NCBI RefSeq assembly: GCF_001648775.1
Contig: NZ_LVEJ01000026.1
Location: forward strand, 124,001 to 188,000
DNA from: Pseudomonas fluorescens
Lineage (GTDB): Bacteria; Pseudomonadota; Gammaproteobacteria; Pseudomonadales; Pseudomonadaceae
DNA: 64,000 nucleotides
Reading direction: 5' to 3'
The translations under genes were made by a program, and so were the position numbers. Within the stretch, counting starts at the first letter, position 1. Each line of letters opens with the position of its first letter. The notes beneath the pieces were generated by a model that was given only the letters and a program-made list of their open reading frames with translations, ran no database searches and was not told where the DNA came from. Of this stretch, positions 37,046 to 44,336 are shown one piece after another.

Positions 37046-37474
37046 ATGAAGCTGCAATTTCGTCCGCGTGGCCAACGCGGTTTTACCCTGCTCGAATTGC
37101 TCGTGGTGCTGGTGGTACTCGGCCTGTTGGCCGGGATCGTCGCGCCAAAATACTTCGCTCAACTCGGTCGCTCGGAAGTGAAAGTGGCCAAGGCGCAGAT
37201 CGAAGGACTGAGCAAAGCACTGGACATCTATCGACTGGAAGTCGGCCACTACCCGTCCACCGAACAGGGCTTGCAGGCCTTGGTCACCGCACCGAGTGAC
37301 GAGGCGAAATGGACCGGGCCGTACTTGCAGAAAAAGCTGCCGCAGGACCCGTGGGGACGTAACTACACCTACCGTTACCCCGGCGAAAACAGCGAGTACG
37401 ACTTGCTGTCGATGGGCAAGGACGGCCAGCCCGGCGGTGAAGGCGAGAACGCCGAAGTGACCAATTGGCAGTGA
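37046..37474 (+). CDS. gspG: GspG major pseudopilin
   Basis: This 142-aa protein has the prepilin motif RGQRG-FTLLELLVVLVVLG with Glu5. Its globular domain is classical GspG: LDIYRLEVGHYPSTEQGL, LQKKLPQDPWGRNYTYRYPG and a C-terminal SMGKDGQPGGEGE calcium-binding loop. Prepilin peptidase cleaves the leader and the subunit builds the pseudopilus that pushes folded cargo through the secretin. GGGAGG precedes the ATG at 37046. It lies 14 bp upstream of gspF and is far closer to GspG/XcpT than the three pseudopilins at 16-17.6 kb. Confidence 0.97.
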   Translation: MKLQFRPRGQRGFTLLELLVVLVVLGLLAGIVAPKYFAQLGRSEVKVAKAQIEGLSKALDIYRLEVGHYPSTEQGLQALVTAPSDEAKWTGPYLQKKLPQDPWGRNYTYRYPGENSEYDLLSMGKDGQPGGEGENAEVTNWQ

Positions 37475-37488
37475 GTGGAGCGCGGCCC

Positions 37489-38676
37489 ATGCGATTTCAT
37501 TTGAAAGCGGTCGGCAAGGCTGGCGTGGTGTCCTTGAGCGTCGAGGCGCCGGGTGACAGCGAAGCGCGACGGATTGCCGAAGATCAGGGTTTGCGCGTGC
37601 TCAGCTCGCACGCCGACAAGCATTGGCGCTCGCTGAAACTGCGCCAGCGCGAGACCTTCAATCTGGTGTTGTTCAGCCAGGAACTGACCACGCTGCTCAA
37701 TGCCGGCCTACCGTTGATCGATGCGCTGGAAAGCCTCGCCGAAAAAGAAACCGCCCCCGCTGCCCGGAAAACCTTGAGTGAGCTGGTGCGCTTGCTGTAC
37801 GAGGGCAAATCCTTCTCGCAGGCGTTGGGCCAGTTGTCGGCGGTTTTCCCGCCGCTGTACGTGGCGCTGGTACAGTCCAGCGAGAAGACCGGCGCGGTTG
37901 GCGATGCGCTGGGCCGTTACGTCAGTTATCGCCAGCGCATGGACGAGGTACGGCAGAAGATCATCAGCGCCTCGATCTACCCGATGCTGTTGCTGATAGT
38001 CGGCGGTGGCGTGGTGTTGTTTTTGATGGGTTACGTGGTGCCGCGCTTCAGCCTGGTGTTTGAAGGCTTGGGCAATAACCTGCCGTGGCTGTCGCAGGTA
38101 TTGATGAGCAGCGGCATGTTTCTGCATGCGCATCAGGCTGAATTCTTCGGTGCGCTGGCGGCGATTGTCATCGCCCTCGCCGTGCTGCAAAAGCAACCGG
38201 CGTTTCGCCGTGGACTGGATCGGCTGGTGGAGAAACTGCCGGCCGTGCATCAACGAATTTTCATGTATGAGCTGGCGCGGTTTTATCGTTCGCTGGGGAT
38301 TCTGCTGCAAGGCGGGATTCCGCTGGTGACCGCGATGGCCATGGTCCGTGGCTTGCTCACTGTAGCTTCGCGAACGCGACTGGATCAGGCCTGCGAGCGG
38401 GTGCGCGAGGGGCAATCATTGTCCACCGCGCTGGAGCTCAATCACTTGGTGACACCGGTATCGCTACGGTTGCTGCGCGCGGGCGAACAGTCCGGCAACC
38501 TCGGGCAGATGATGGAGCGCAGCGCCGACTTCTACGACGAGGAAATCAGCCGCTGGCTGGAGTGGTTCGTGAAGTTGTTCGAACCGCTGTTGATGACCTT
38601 CATCGGCCTGCTCATCGGGGTCATCGTGATCCTGATGTACATCCCGATTTTCGAACTTGCTTCGAGTATTCACTGA
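37489..38676 (+). CDS. gspF: GspF inner-membrane platform protein
   Basis: This 395-aa polytopic protein has two T2SSF domains: the first contains LVLFSQELTTLLNAGLPLID and YEGKSFSQAL, the second IFMYELARFYRSLGILLQGG and MMERSADFYDEEI. Transmembrane helices lie near 165-190, 215-235 and 365-390. The length matches GspF (about 400 aa). It connects the ATPase to the pseudopilus; its ATPase partner is encoded at 21813-23519. The ATG at 37489 is used (GTGGAG upstream); a TTG at 37465 overlaps the gspG stop. Confidence 0.96.
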   Translation: MRFHLKAVGKAGVVSLSVEAPGDSEARRIAEDQGLRVLSSHADKHWRSLKLRQRETFNLVLFSQELTTLLNAGLPLIDALESLAEKETAPAARKTLSELVRLLYEGKSFSQALGQLSAVFPPLYVALVQSSEKTGAVGDALGRYVSYRQRMDEVRQKIISASIYPMLLLIVGGGVVLFLMGYVVPRFSLVFEGLGNNLPWLSQVLMSSGMFLHAHQAEFFGALAAIVIALAVLQKQPAFRRGLDRLVEKLPAVHQRIFMYELARFYRSLGILLQGGIPLVTAMAMVRGLLTVASRTRLDQACERVREGQSLSTALELNHLVTPVSLRLLRAGEQSGNLGQMMERSADFYDEEISRWLEWFVKLFEPLLMTFIGLLIGVIVILMYIPIFELASSIH

Positions 38677-38751
38677 CTCCGGGAACGGGTCGGATCTCTG
38701 CACCAACACACTGTTACGTTCCCAAACAAGACCACAAAGACGGAGAACGAT

Positions 38752-39315
38752 ATGCACATTAAAAAGCTTGTGCTCGCAATGGCCATCGGCGCAGTTCTGT
38801 CGGCGTCTACGGTGTTGGTTCCGGAGGGTTTGTCCGGGGTGTCCAGTGCTTATGCCAAGGATGGGGGGAGTGGTGGTAGCGGTGGTGGCGGTGGTGGCGG
38901 AGGGAGCGGCGGCGGTGGTGGTGGCGGCAGTGGTGGCGGTAATGGCGGTGGTGGAAGCCATGGCGGTAATGGCGGAGGGAGTGGCGGAAACGGGGGTGGC
39001 GGCGGCAGTGGTGGAAGCGGTGGCGGAGGCAATAGCGGCAACGGTGGCGGTGGCGGTGGCAACAGTGGCCACAGCGGCAGCGACCACGGCTCGGGACACT
39101 CGGGCGACAGCGGCTCATCCGGCCGCAGCGGCACCCATGCTGAAGCGGGGGATGACCATGGCGTCCATCGTGCCGGTGAAGTCGGCGATGACCACGGGGT
39201 CCACCGCGCGGGTGAAGTCGGTGATGATCGTGGCGTCCATGCTGCGGCTGAAGCCGGCGATGATCGCGGCGTGCATGTCGGCGGCGAGCCGGGCGACGAT
39301 AAGCGCGCCAACTAA
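38752..39315 (+). CDS. Exported glycine-rich protein with GDDHGVH repeats
   Basis: This 187-aa protein has a signal peptide (about 1-36, AYA-KD). Residues 38-115 are almost pure Gly/Ser/Asn with occasional His. The C-terminus holds four 12-residue repeats of the form GDDHGVHRAGEV (GDDRGVH in later copies), encoded by about 36-bp tandem repeats (roughly 39145-39290). The regular Asp-Asp/His spacing suggests divalent metal binding. Gly-rich low-complexity regions occur in secreted, surface or fibre proteins. GGAGAA precedes the ATG, 75 bp after gspF. It could be secretion cargo of the T2SS, which is speculative. I recognise no family. Confidence 0.82.
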   Translation: MHIKKLVLAMAIGAVLSASTVLVPEGLSGVSSAYAKDGGSGGSGGGGGGGGSGGGGGGGSGGGNGGGGSHGGNGGGSGGNGGGGGSGGSGGGGNSGNGGGGGGNSGHSGSDHGSGHSGDSGSSGRSGTHAEAGDDHGVHRAGEVGDDHGVHRAGEVGDDRGVHAAAEAGDDRGVHVGGEPGDDKRAN

Positions 39316-39338
39316 GCCATCGTAAAAACACCACAATC

Positions 39339-39432
39339 CCTGTGGGAGCGAGCTTGCTCGCGAAGGCGTCGGGTCAGTGAAGAATGTGTTGAATGACACA
39401 CCGCTTTCGCGAGCAAGCTCGCTCCCACAGGG
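39339..39432. repeat. REPIN
   Basis: TGTGGGAGCGAGCTTGCTCG at the left and an inverted CGCGAGCAAGCTCGCTCCCA at the right are separated by about 40 bases. It lies downstream of the Gly-rich gene at the right edge of the oxidase/secretion locus. Confidence 0.92.
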
Positions 39433-39474
39433 TTTTGTGGCGTTTACAGATTCCGCAGACAGCCATAAATCCAT

Positions 39475-39565
39475 TGTGGGAGCGAGCCTGCTCGCGAATG
39501 CGGTGGGTCTGCCAAAGATGTTTTGACTGACCATCCGCTTTCGCGAGCAGGCTCGCTCCCACAAG
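39475..39565. repeat. REPIN
   Basis: This is a second REP doublet with the same arms, 42 bp after the first. The two occupy the gap between the Gly-rich gene and the LysR gene. Confidence 0.92.
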
Positions 39566-39597
39566 GGCTTTGCAGTGGATAAAAATCCAGCGCTGGC

Positions 39598-40497
39598 TCA
39601 GAGGGCGACGTGGCTCTCGTTCAGGCGTTCGCGCAAAAACTCGACCAACGCCTGCACCGGTCTCGAGGCCTGGCGATGCTGTGGGTAAACGGCTGAAAGT
39701 GTCAGCGGTTCCGGGCGCAAATCATCCAGCACCGGCACCAATCGGCCATCCTTCAGCGCCGCGCCGACAATGAACGTCGGCAAATAAGTAATGCCCATCC
39801 CCTGCACCGCCGCATCCCTGAGCAACTCGCCGTTGTTCACGCGCATGCGCCCGGTCACATTGACCAGCAGCGGCTTGCCCTGCCCGGCATTGAAACGCCA
39901 TTGCACCGAGCGACCATGGCCATAAGGAAGGCAATCATGGCTGTGCAAGTCTTCCGGTTCGAGCGGCGTACCGCGTTCGGCCAGATACGCCGGACTGGCG
40001 CAGTACACCCGCTCGATCGACGCGATGCGCCGGGCGATCAGCGTCGAGTCTTCGAGCACGCCAATGCGCAACGCCAGATCGTAACCCTCACCGAGCAGAT
40101 CCACCGGCCGATCACTCAGATCCACTTCCACCGTAACCTCGCGATAGCGCTGCAAAAACATCGGCAGCAAACACCCCAGATGCGCCACGGCAAACGACAA
40201 CGGCGCGCTCAGGCGAATTGTCCCGCGCGGCTCGGCAGTCTGCCCGGCGATGCCCTGCTCCACTTGCTCGACTTCACCCAACAGGCGCAACGCCGATTCG
40301 TAGTAACTCTGGCCCAGTGGCGTGACGTCCAGCCGGCGGGTCGAGCGATTCAACAACCGCACGCCGAGGCGCTCTTCCAGTTGCATCAAGCGCCGGCTGA
40401 CGAACTGCTTGGACAGGCCCAATTGATCGGCCGCTGAGGTGAAGCTGCCGGAGTCCATGACCTGGCAAAAAATACGCATGTCTTCGAACGGGTTCAT
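39598..40497 (-). CDS. LysR-family regulator
   Basis: This 299-aa protein has a winged-helix N-terminus (FTSAADQLGLSKQFVSRRLMQLEERLGVRLLNR segment, about 15-50) and a substrate-binding domain typical of the family (GTIRLSAPLSFAVAHLG, LALRIGVLEDSTLIARRI). It is divergent from the alpha/beta hydrolase gene at 40659 with a 161-bp gap, so it probably controls that gene. The ATG at 40497 is preferred over a GTG at 40503. Confidence 0.95.
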   Translation of the reverse strand: MNPFEDMRIFCQVMDSGSFTSAADQLGLSKQFVSRRLMQLEERLGVRLLNRSTRRLDVTPLGQSYYESALRLLGEVEQVEQGIAGQTAEPRGTIRLSAPLSFAVAHLGCLLPMFLQRYREVTVEVDLSDRPVDLLGEGYDLALRIGVLEDSTLIARRIASIERVYCASPAYLAERGTPLEPEDLHSHDCLPYGHGRSVQWRFNAGQGKPLLVNVTGRMRVNNGELLRDAAVQGMGITYLPTFIVGAALKDGRLVPVLDDLRPEPLTLSAVYPQHRQASRPVQALVEFLRERLNESHVAL

Positions 40498-40658
40498 TGT
40501 CACTCTCTGGTGGACAGTTAAACGCTTTATAGCCGCTTTTTCACTTTTCGGCAGCCTTTTAATCTGTGCTCACGGTGTTGCTGAGGCCTGAAGCCCAGCG
40601 CCACAGCAGCCCGCAACCCAGGCATAAAAACTCAAAAACATTCAAAAGGATTTCCACC

Positions 40659-41678
40659 ATGAACCTCGTCAAGAAAACCCTGACCGCTTCCCTCCTCGCC
40701 CTGTCCATCGGCAACGCTTTCGCCGCTGAAAACTCCGGTGTCGAACACAACACCCAAGCCTTCCTCAACGCCCTCGCCGCCGGCGGTGGCAAACCGCTGG
40801 AGCAACTGAGCCCGAAAGATGCCCGTGCGGTGCTGACCGGCGCGCAGGCTTCGGTGAAGGTGGATTTGTCCGGTGTTGAAGTCAGCGACAAGGCGATCAA
40901 GGTCGACGGCCAGACGATCAACCTGAAAGTGGTGCGTCCAGCCAAGGTCAAAGGCGAGTTGCCGGTGTTCATGTTCTTCCACGGTGGCGGCTGGGTGCTC
41001 GGCGATTACCCGACGCACCAGCGCTTGATCCGTGATCTGGTGGTGGGTTCTGGCGCGGTTGCGGTGTACGTCGATTACACGCCGTCGCCGGAAGCGCAGT
41101 ACCCGACCGCGATCAACCAGGCCTACGCCGCGACGAAATGGGTGGCCGAACACGGCAAGGATATCGGTGTCGACGGCAAGCGCCTGGCCGTGGCCGGCAA
41201 CAGCGTCGGCGGCAACATGGCGGCCGTCGTGGCGTTGATGGCCAAGGAGCAGAAAACCCCGGCGCTGCGCTTCCAGTTGCTGATGTGGCCGGTGACCAAC
41301 GCGCAGTTCGACGACGGTTCGTACCAGCAGTTTGCCGAAGGACACTTCCTCACCAAAGGCATGATGCAGTGGTTCTGGGACAACTACACCACCAACCCGG
41401 CCGAACGTGCGCAGATCCACGCCTCGCCGCTCAACGCCAGCGCCGAACAACTCATAGGCTTGCCCGCCGCACTGGTGCAGACCGCCGAATTCGACGTGCT
41501 GCGTGACGAAGGTGAAGGCTATGCGCGGCACCTGGATGCGGCGGGTGTAGCGGTGACCTCGGTGCGTTACAACGGGATGATTCATGACTTTGGCTTGCTC
41601 AATCCGCTGAGTCAGATTCCGGAAGTGAAAGCGGCGGTGCGTCAGGCGGCGGCTGAGCTGAAAACTCATCTGAACTGA
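40659..41678 (+). CDS. Exported alpha/beta hydrolase (HSL-type esterase)
   Basis: This 339-aa protein has a signal peptide (about 1-23, AFA-AE). It carries the hormone-sensitive-lipase oxyanion motif FFHGGGWVLGD, the nucleophile elbow GNSVGGN with catalytic Ser, Asp in TAEFDVLRDEGE and His in GMIHDFGLLN. Family members hydrolyse short-chain esters; the periplasmic substrate is unknown. AAAAGGA precedes the ATG. It is divergent from a LysR gene. Confidence 0.95.
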   Translation: MNLVKKTLTASLLALSIGNAFAAENSGVEHNTQAFLNALAAGGGKPLEQLSPKDARAVLTGAQASVKVDLSGVEVSDKAIKVDGQTINLKVVRPAKVKGELPVFMFFHGGGWVLGDYPTHQRLIRDLVVGSGAVAVYVDYTPSPEAQYPTAINQAYAATKWVAEHGKDIGVDGKRLAVAGNSVGGNMAAVVALMAKEQKTPALRFQLLMWPVTNAQFDDGSYQQFAEGHFLTKGMMQWFWDNYTTNPAERAQIHASPLNASAEQLIGLPAALVQTAEFDVLRDEGEGYARHLDAAGVAVTSVRYNGMIHDFGLLNPLSQIPEVKAAVRQAAAELKTHLN

Positions 41679-41688
41679 GCCCTCAGAC

Positions 41689-41714
41689 ATTGCCACACCA
41701 CACGGTGTGGCAAT
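41689..41714. terminator. Hairpin after the esterase gene
   Basis: ATTGCCACACC and GGTGTGGCAAT form a perfect 11-bp stem with a 4-base loop ten bases after the stop, followed by a T-containing stretch (TGCTGCTTTT). It is a likely terminator. Confidence 0.7.
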
Positions 41715-41717
41715 GCT

Positions 41718-41861
41718 GCTTTTGTGGCGAGGGGGCTTGCCCCGGTTGGGTTGCGAAGCGACCCCAAAGTCTGAAAACCCGGTGCGACTGAAAAACGGCA
41801 TGCACTGATTTTTACGACTGCTGCGCAGCCGAACGGGGGCAAGCCCCCTCGCCACAAAAGC
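41718..41861. repeat. Inverted pair of GTGGCGAGGGGGCTTGCCCC elements
   Basis: TTTTGTGGCGAGGGGGCTTG on the left is matched by CAAGCCCCCTCGCCACAAAA on the right, about 100 bp apart. This is a second REP class, different in sequence from the GTGGGAGCGAGC class. Confidence 0.88.
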
Positions 41862-41894
41862 AGCTTCAATACCCACGCTGCACGGGAGTCTTCC

Positions 41895-43322
41895 ATGTCC
41901 TTCCTCCTCACCCACCTGTTGTCCCTGAGCGCCGCCCTGCTGTTGCTCGACGCCGTGCTCTGGCACTTCACGCCGTTCTCGCATCGTGCGCCAAGAGTGG
42001 CCGTGCGGCTGGTGCTGTTTCTTGCGTTCACGGCGCTGGTGATCAACGCCGGGGTCAGTCCGTTGCAAGCACCCTTGTTCGCCGATGATCGTGTGGCGCA
42101 ACTGGGTGCAACGGCACTGGGGATTCTCTGGTGGCTGTACGCCGCGCGGGTGCTGACCGAAGTGATCGGCCTGGCACTGATGCGCCGCATCGGCCATAGC
42201 GGCCGTTTGTTGCAGGACGTGATCGGCGCACTGGTGTTTCTGGTCGCCACGGTCGCGGCGGCAGGTTACGTGTTGGAGCTGCCGGTGAAGGGCTTGCTGG
42301 CGACATCCGGCGTGGTCGCCATCGTTGTCGGTCTGGCCCTGCAAAGTACCTTGGCCGATGTGTTTTCCGGAATTGTGCTCAACACCACCAAGCCCTATCA
42401 GGTGGATGATTTCGTGGTGATCGACGGCGTCGAAGGCAAGGTCTTCGACATCGACTGGCGCGCCACCCACCTGTTGACCAGCGCCGGAACCATGGCGGTG
42501 GTGCCGAACTCGGTGGCGGCCAAGGCGAAGATCGTCAACCTCAGCCGTCCGAACAACATGCATGGCGTGTCGATCAGCATTCAGGTGCCGAACCACATCC
42601 GCCCGCGTCGAGTCCTCGATGCGCTTGATCGCACCTTGCAGGGCAGCAGTTCTCTGTTGTTGACGCCGGCGCCGAAAGCCGTACTGAAAGAGGCTGGTGA
42701 AACCATGTCCGAATACGTCGCCAGCGGCTTCATCGCCGAACTCGGCAAGAAAAGCGAAGTGCGCAATCAGCTGTTCGACCTCGCTCACCGGCATTTGGAA
42801 GCGGCAGGTATTTCGCGGCATCCGGACGGTGTGATCGAACCGTCGAGCCGGGCCCGTGCACTGCTCGATGAAGTTAAAATCTTCCGCTCGCTGAGCAGTG
42901 AGGAGCGTGATCGCCTCGCCGAATCGATGGTCGCGCAGCAGTACGCGGCGGGCCAGGTGGTGCTGGATCTGGACGAGGTGCCGGAGAGTCTGTTCGTGAT
43001 TGCCACCGGGGTGGTCAGTGCGACCGTGGCGGACGGCGACAGTAAGGTTGAGGCCGGGCGGATGGGGCCGAGTGAGGTCATGGGTGAACAGAGCATTCTG
43101 GCGGATACGCCGTCGCAGGCGACGTTCACGGCGTTGACGTCGAGCATCATTTATCGTCTCGACAAGAACCTGACTCGTGAGTGCATGGAACAGCGCACGG
43201 AGGTGGGTCGGGCGTTGAATAAATTGCAGGCGGTGCGTCAGCAGAACAGTCGCCTCGCGTTGATGGGCAAACCGGTGGCGGTGAGGAAAGGTGGTTTTTT
43301 GGGGTGGTTGCAGAAGCGGTGA
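41895..43322 (+). CDS. MscS-family channel with C-terminal cyclic-nucleotide-binding domain
   Basis: This 475-aa membrane protein has four hydrophobic segments (about 5-25, 38-58, 78-98, 112-140). The MscS pore and beta domain include GVVAIVVGLALQSTLADVFSG and GTMAVVPNSVAAKAKIVNLS. From about residue 320 it has a cNMP-binding domain (VKIFRSLSSEERDRLAE, VVLDLDEVPESLFVIATGVV, MGEQSILADTPSQATFTAL). MscS channels open under membrane tension; the added domain suggests gating by a cyclic nucleotide. The canonical RxA phosphate-binding signature is not clear (SQATFTAL), so ligand binding is uncertain. Confidence 0.93.
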   Translation: MSFLLTHLLSLSAALLLLDAVLWHFTPFSHRAPRVAVRLVLFLAFTALVINAGVSPLQAPLFADDRVAQLGATALGILWWLYAARVLTEVIGLALMRRIGHSGRLLQDVIGALVFLVATVAAAGYVLELPVKGLLATSGVVAIVVGLALQSTLADVFSGIVLNTTKPYQVDDFVVIDGVEGKVFDIDWRATHLLTSAGTMAVVPNSVAAKAKIVNLSRPNNMHGVSISIQVPNHIRPRRVLDALDRTLQGSSSLLLTPAPKAVLKEAGETMSEYVASGFIAELGKKSEVRNQLFDLAHRHLEAAGISRHPDGVIEPSSRARALLDEVKIFRSLSSEERDRLAESMVAQQYAAGQVVLDLDEVPESLFVIATGVVSATVADGDSKVEAGRMGPSEVMGEQSILADTPSQATFTALTSSIIYRLDKNLTRECMEQRTEVGRALNKLQAVRQQNSRLALMGKPVAVRKGGFLGWLQKR

Positions 43323-43350
43323 CGCGAAGATTTCAAGATCAAAAGCCTAC

Positions 43351-43623
43351 CCCCTCACCCCAACCCTCTCCCCCAAGGGGGCGAGGGGGAAAGGGAGCAG
43401 ACGGTATGCAATTCAGAACCTGAGTTCGGCTCGGTATCGCAGATCGGCGTATCCCGAAAGAACCCCGCGGTCAGTCCCATCTCCCTCCGGACCTCAGAGA
43501 AAAAGGGAGCCGATCTCCAAGCTGTTCAAAACTGAAGTTCGACTCGGTATTGCACGTCGGCGTACCTCGAAAGATCCCCTCGGTCAGTCCCCTCTCCCTC
43601 TGGGAGAGGGTTAGGGTGAGGGG
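43351..43623. repeat. Two-unit CCCTCACCC...GGGTGAGGG repeat element
   Basis: CCCCTCACCCCAACCCTCTC on the left is inverted at the right end (GAGAGGGTTAGGGTGAGGGG). The middle contains two diverged copies of GAGTTCGGCTCGGTATYGCA-like DNA, so it looks like two tandem units of the element at 13737-13884. It fills the 319-bp gene-free gap. Confidence 0.78.
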
Positions 43624-43641
43624 CTTTTCAGGATCAGCCGA

Positions 43642-44265
43642 TTACTTGGCAGTGAACTTGGTGTAGCTGTTGATCAGGTTGCGATAGTTAGGCAACCGCT
43701 CCGACAGCAAATGCGCCAACCCTTCCATATCGTTGCGCCAGTCACCCTGCAGCTCGCACGCCACCGAGAACCAGTTCAGCAGGTGTGCACCCGCCGCCGA
43801 CATCCGCGCCCACGCCGCTTGTTGCACGGTGGTATTGAAGGTGCCGGACGAGTCAGTCACAACAAACACTTCGTAGCCTTCAGCGATGGCCGACAAAGTC
43901 GGGAATGCCACGCAAACGTCAGTCACCACACCGGCGATGATCAGTTGCTTGCGACCGGTCGCCTTGATTGCCTTGACGAAGTCTTCGTTGTCCCACGCAT
44001 TGATCTGGCCTGGACGCTGAATGAACGGCGCATCCGGAAACTGCTCACGCAGCTCAGGCACGATCGGGCCGTTGGGGCCGGCATCGAAACTGGTGGTCAG
44101 AATGGTCGGCAGCTTGAAGAACTTGGCGATGTCGCCCAGCGCCAGCACGTTGTTCTTGAACTCGTTCGGGGTGAAATCCTGGACCAGCGAAATCAGGCCG
44201 GTCTGGTGATCGACCAGCAGTACGACCGCGTCATCTTTGTTCAGACGTGTGTAAGGAACGCTCAT
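43642..44265 (-). CDS. Isochorismatase-family hydrolase (YcaC-like)
   Basis: This 207-aa cysteine hydrolase has the nucleophile in GVVTDVCVAF (near 120), catalytic Asp in VVLLVDHQTGL (near 20) and Lys in FVKAIKATGRKQLIIAG. It resembles E. coli YcaC, whose substrate is not established. AGGAG lies seven bases before the ATG. It is the last gene of the operon DoxX, monooxygenase, amidohydrolase, hydrolase. Confidence 0.93.
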   Translation of the reverse strand: MSVPYTRLNKDDAVVLLVDHQTGLISLVQDFTPNEFKNNVLALGDIAKFFKLPTILTTSFDAGPNGPIVPELREQFPDAPFIQRPGQINAWDNEDFVKAIKATGRKQLIIAGVVTDVCVAFPTLSAIAEGYEVFVVTDSSGTFNTTVQQAAWARMSAAGAHLLNWFSVACELQGDWRNDMEGLAHLLSERLPNYRNLINSYTKFTAK

Positions 44266-44336
44266 GGGAAAACTCCTGGATGGACGGATGGATGAAGCGT
44301 GAAGCGCCGACCGGATGGCAGACGCTTCAGGGGAAA

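Noticed and set aside
39145..39290. Regular 36-bp repeats resembling a CRISPR array
   Set aside because: The repeats are contiguous without unique spacers, keep a reading frame, and lie in the Gly-rich protein gene. No cas genes are present.
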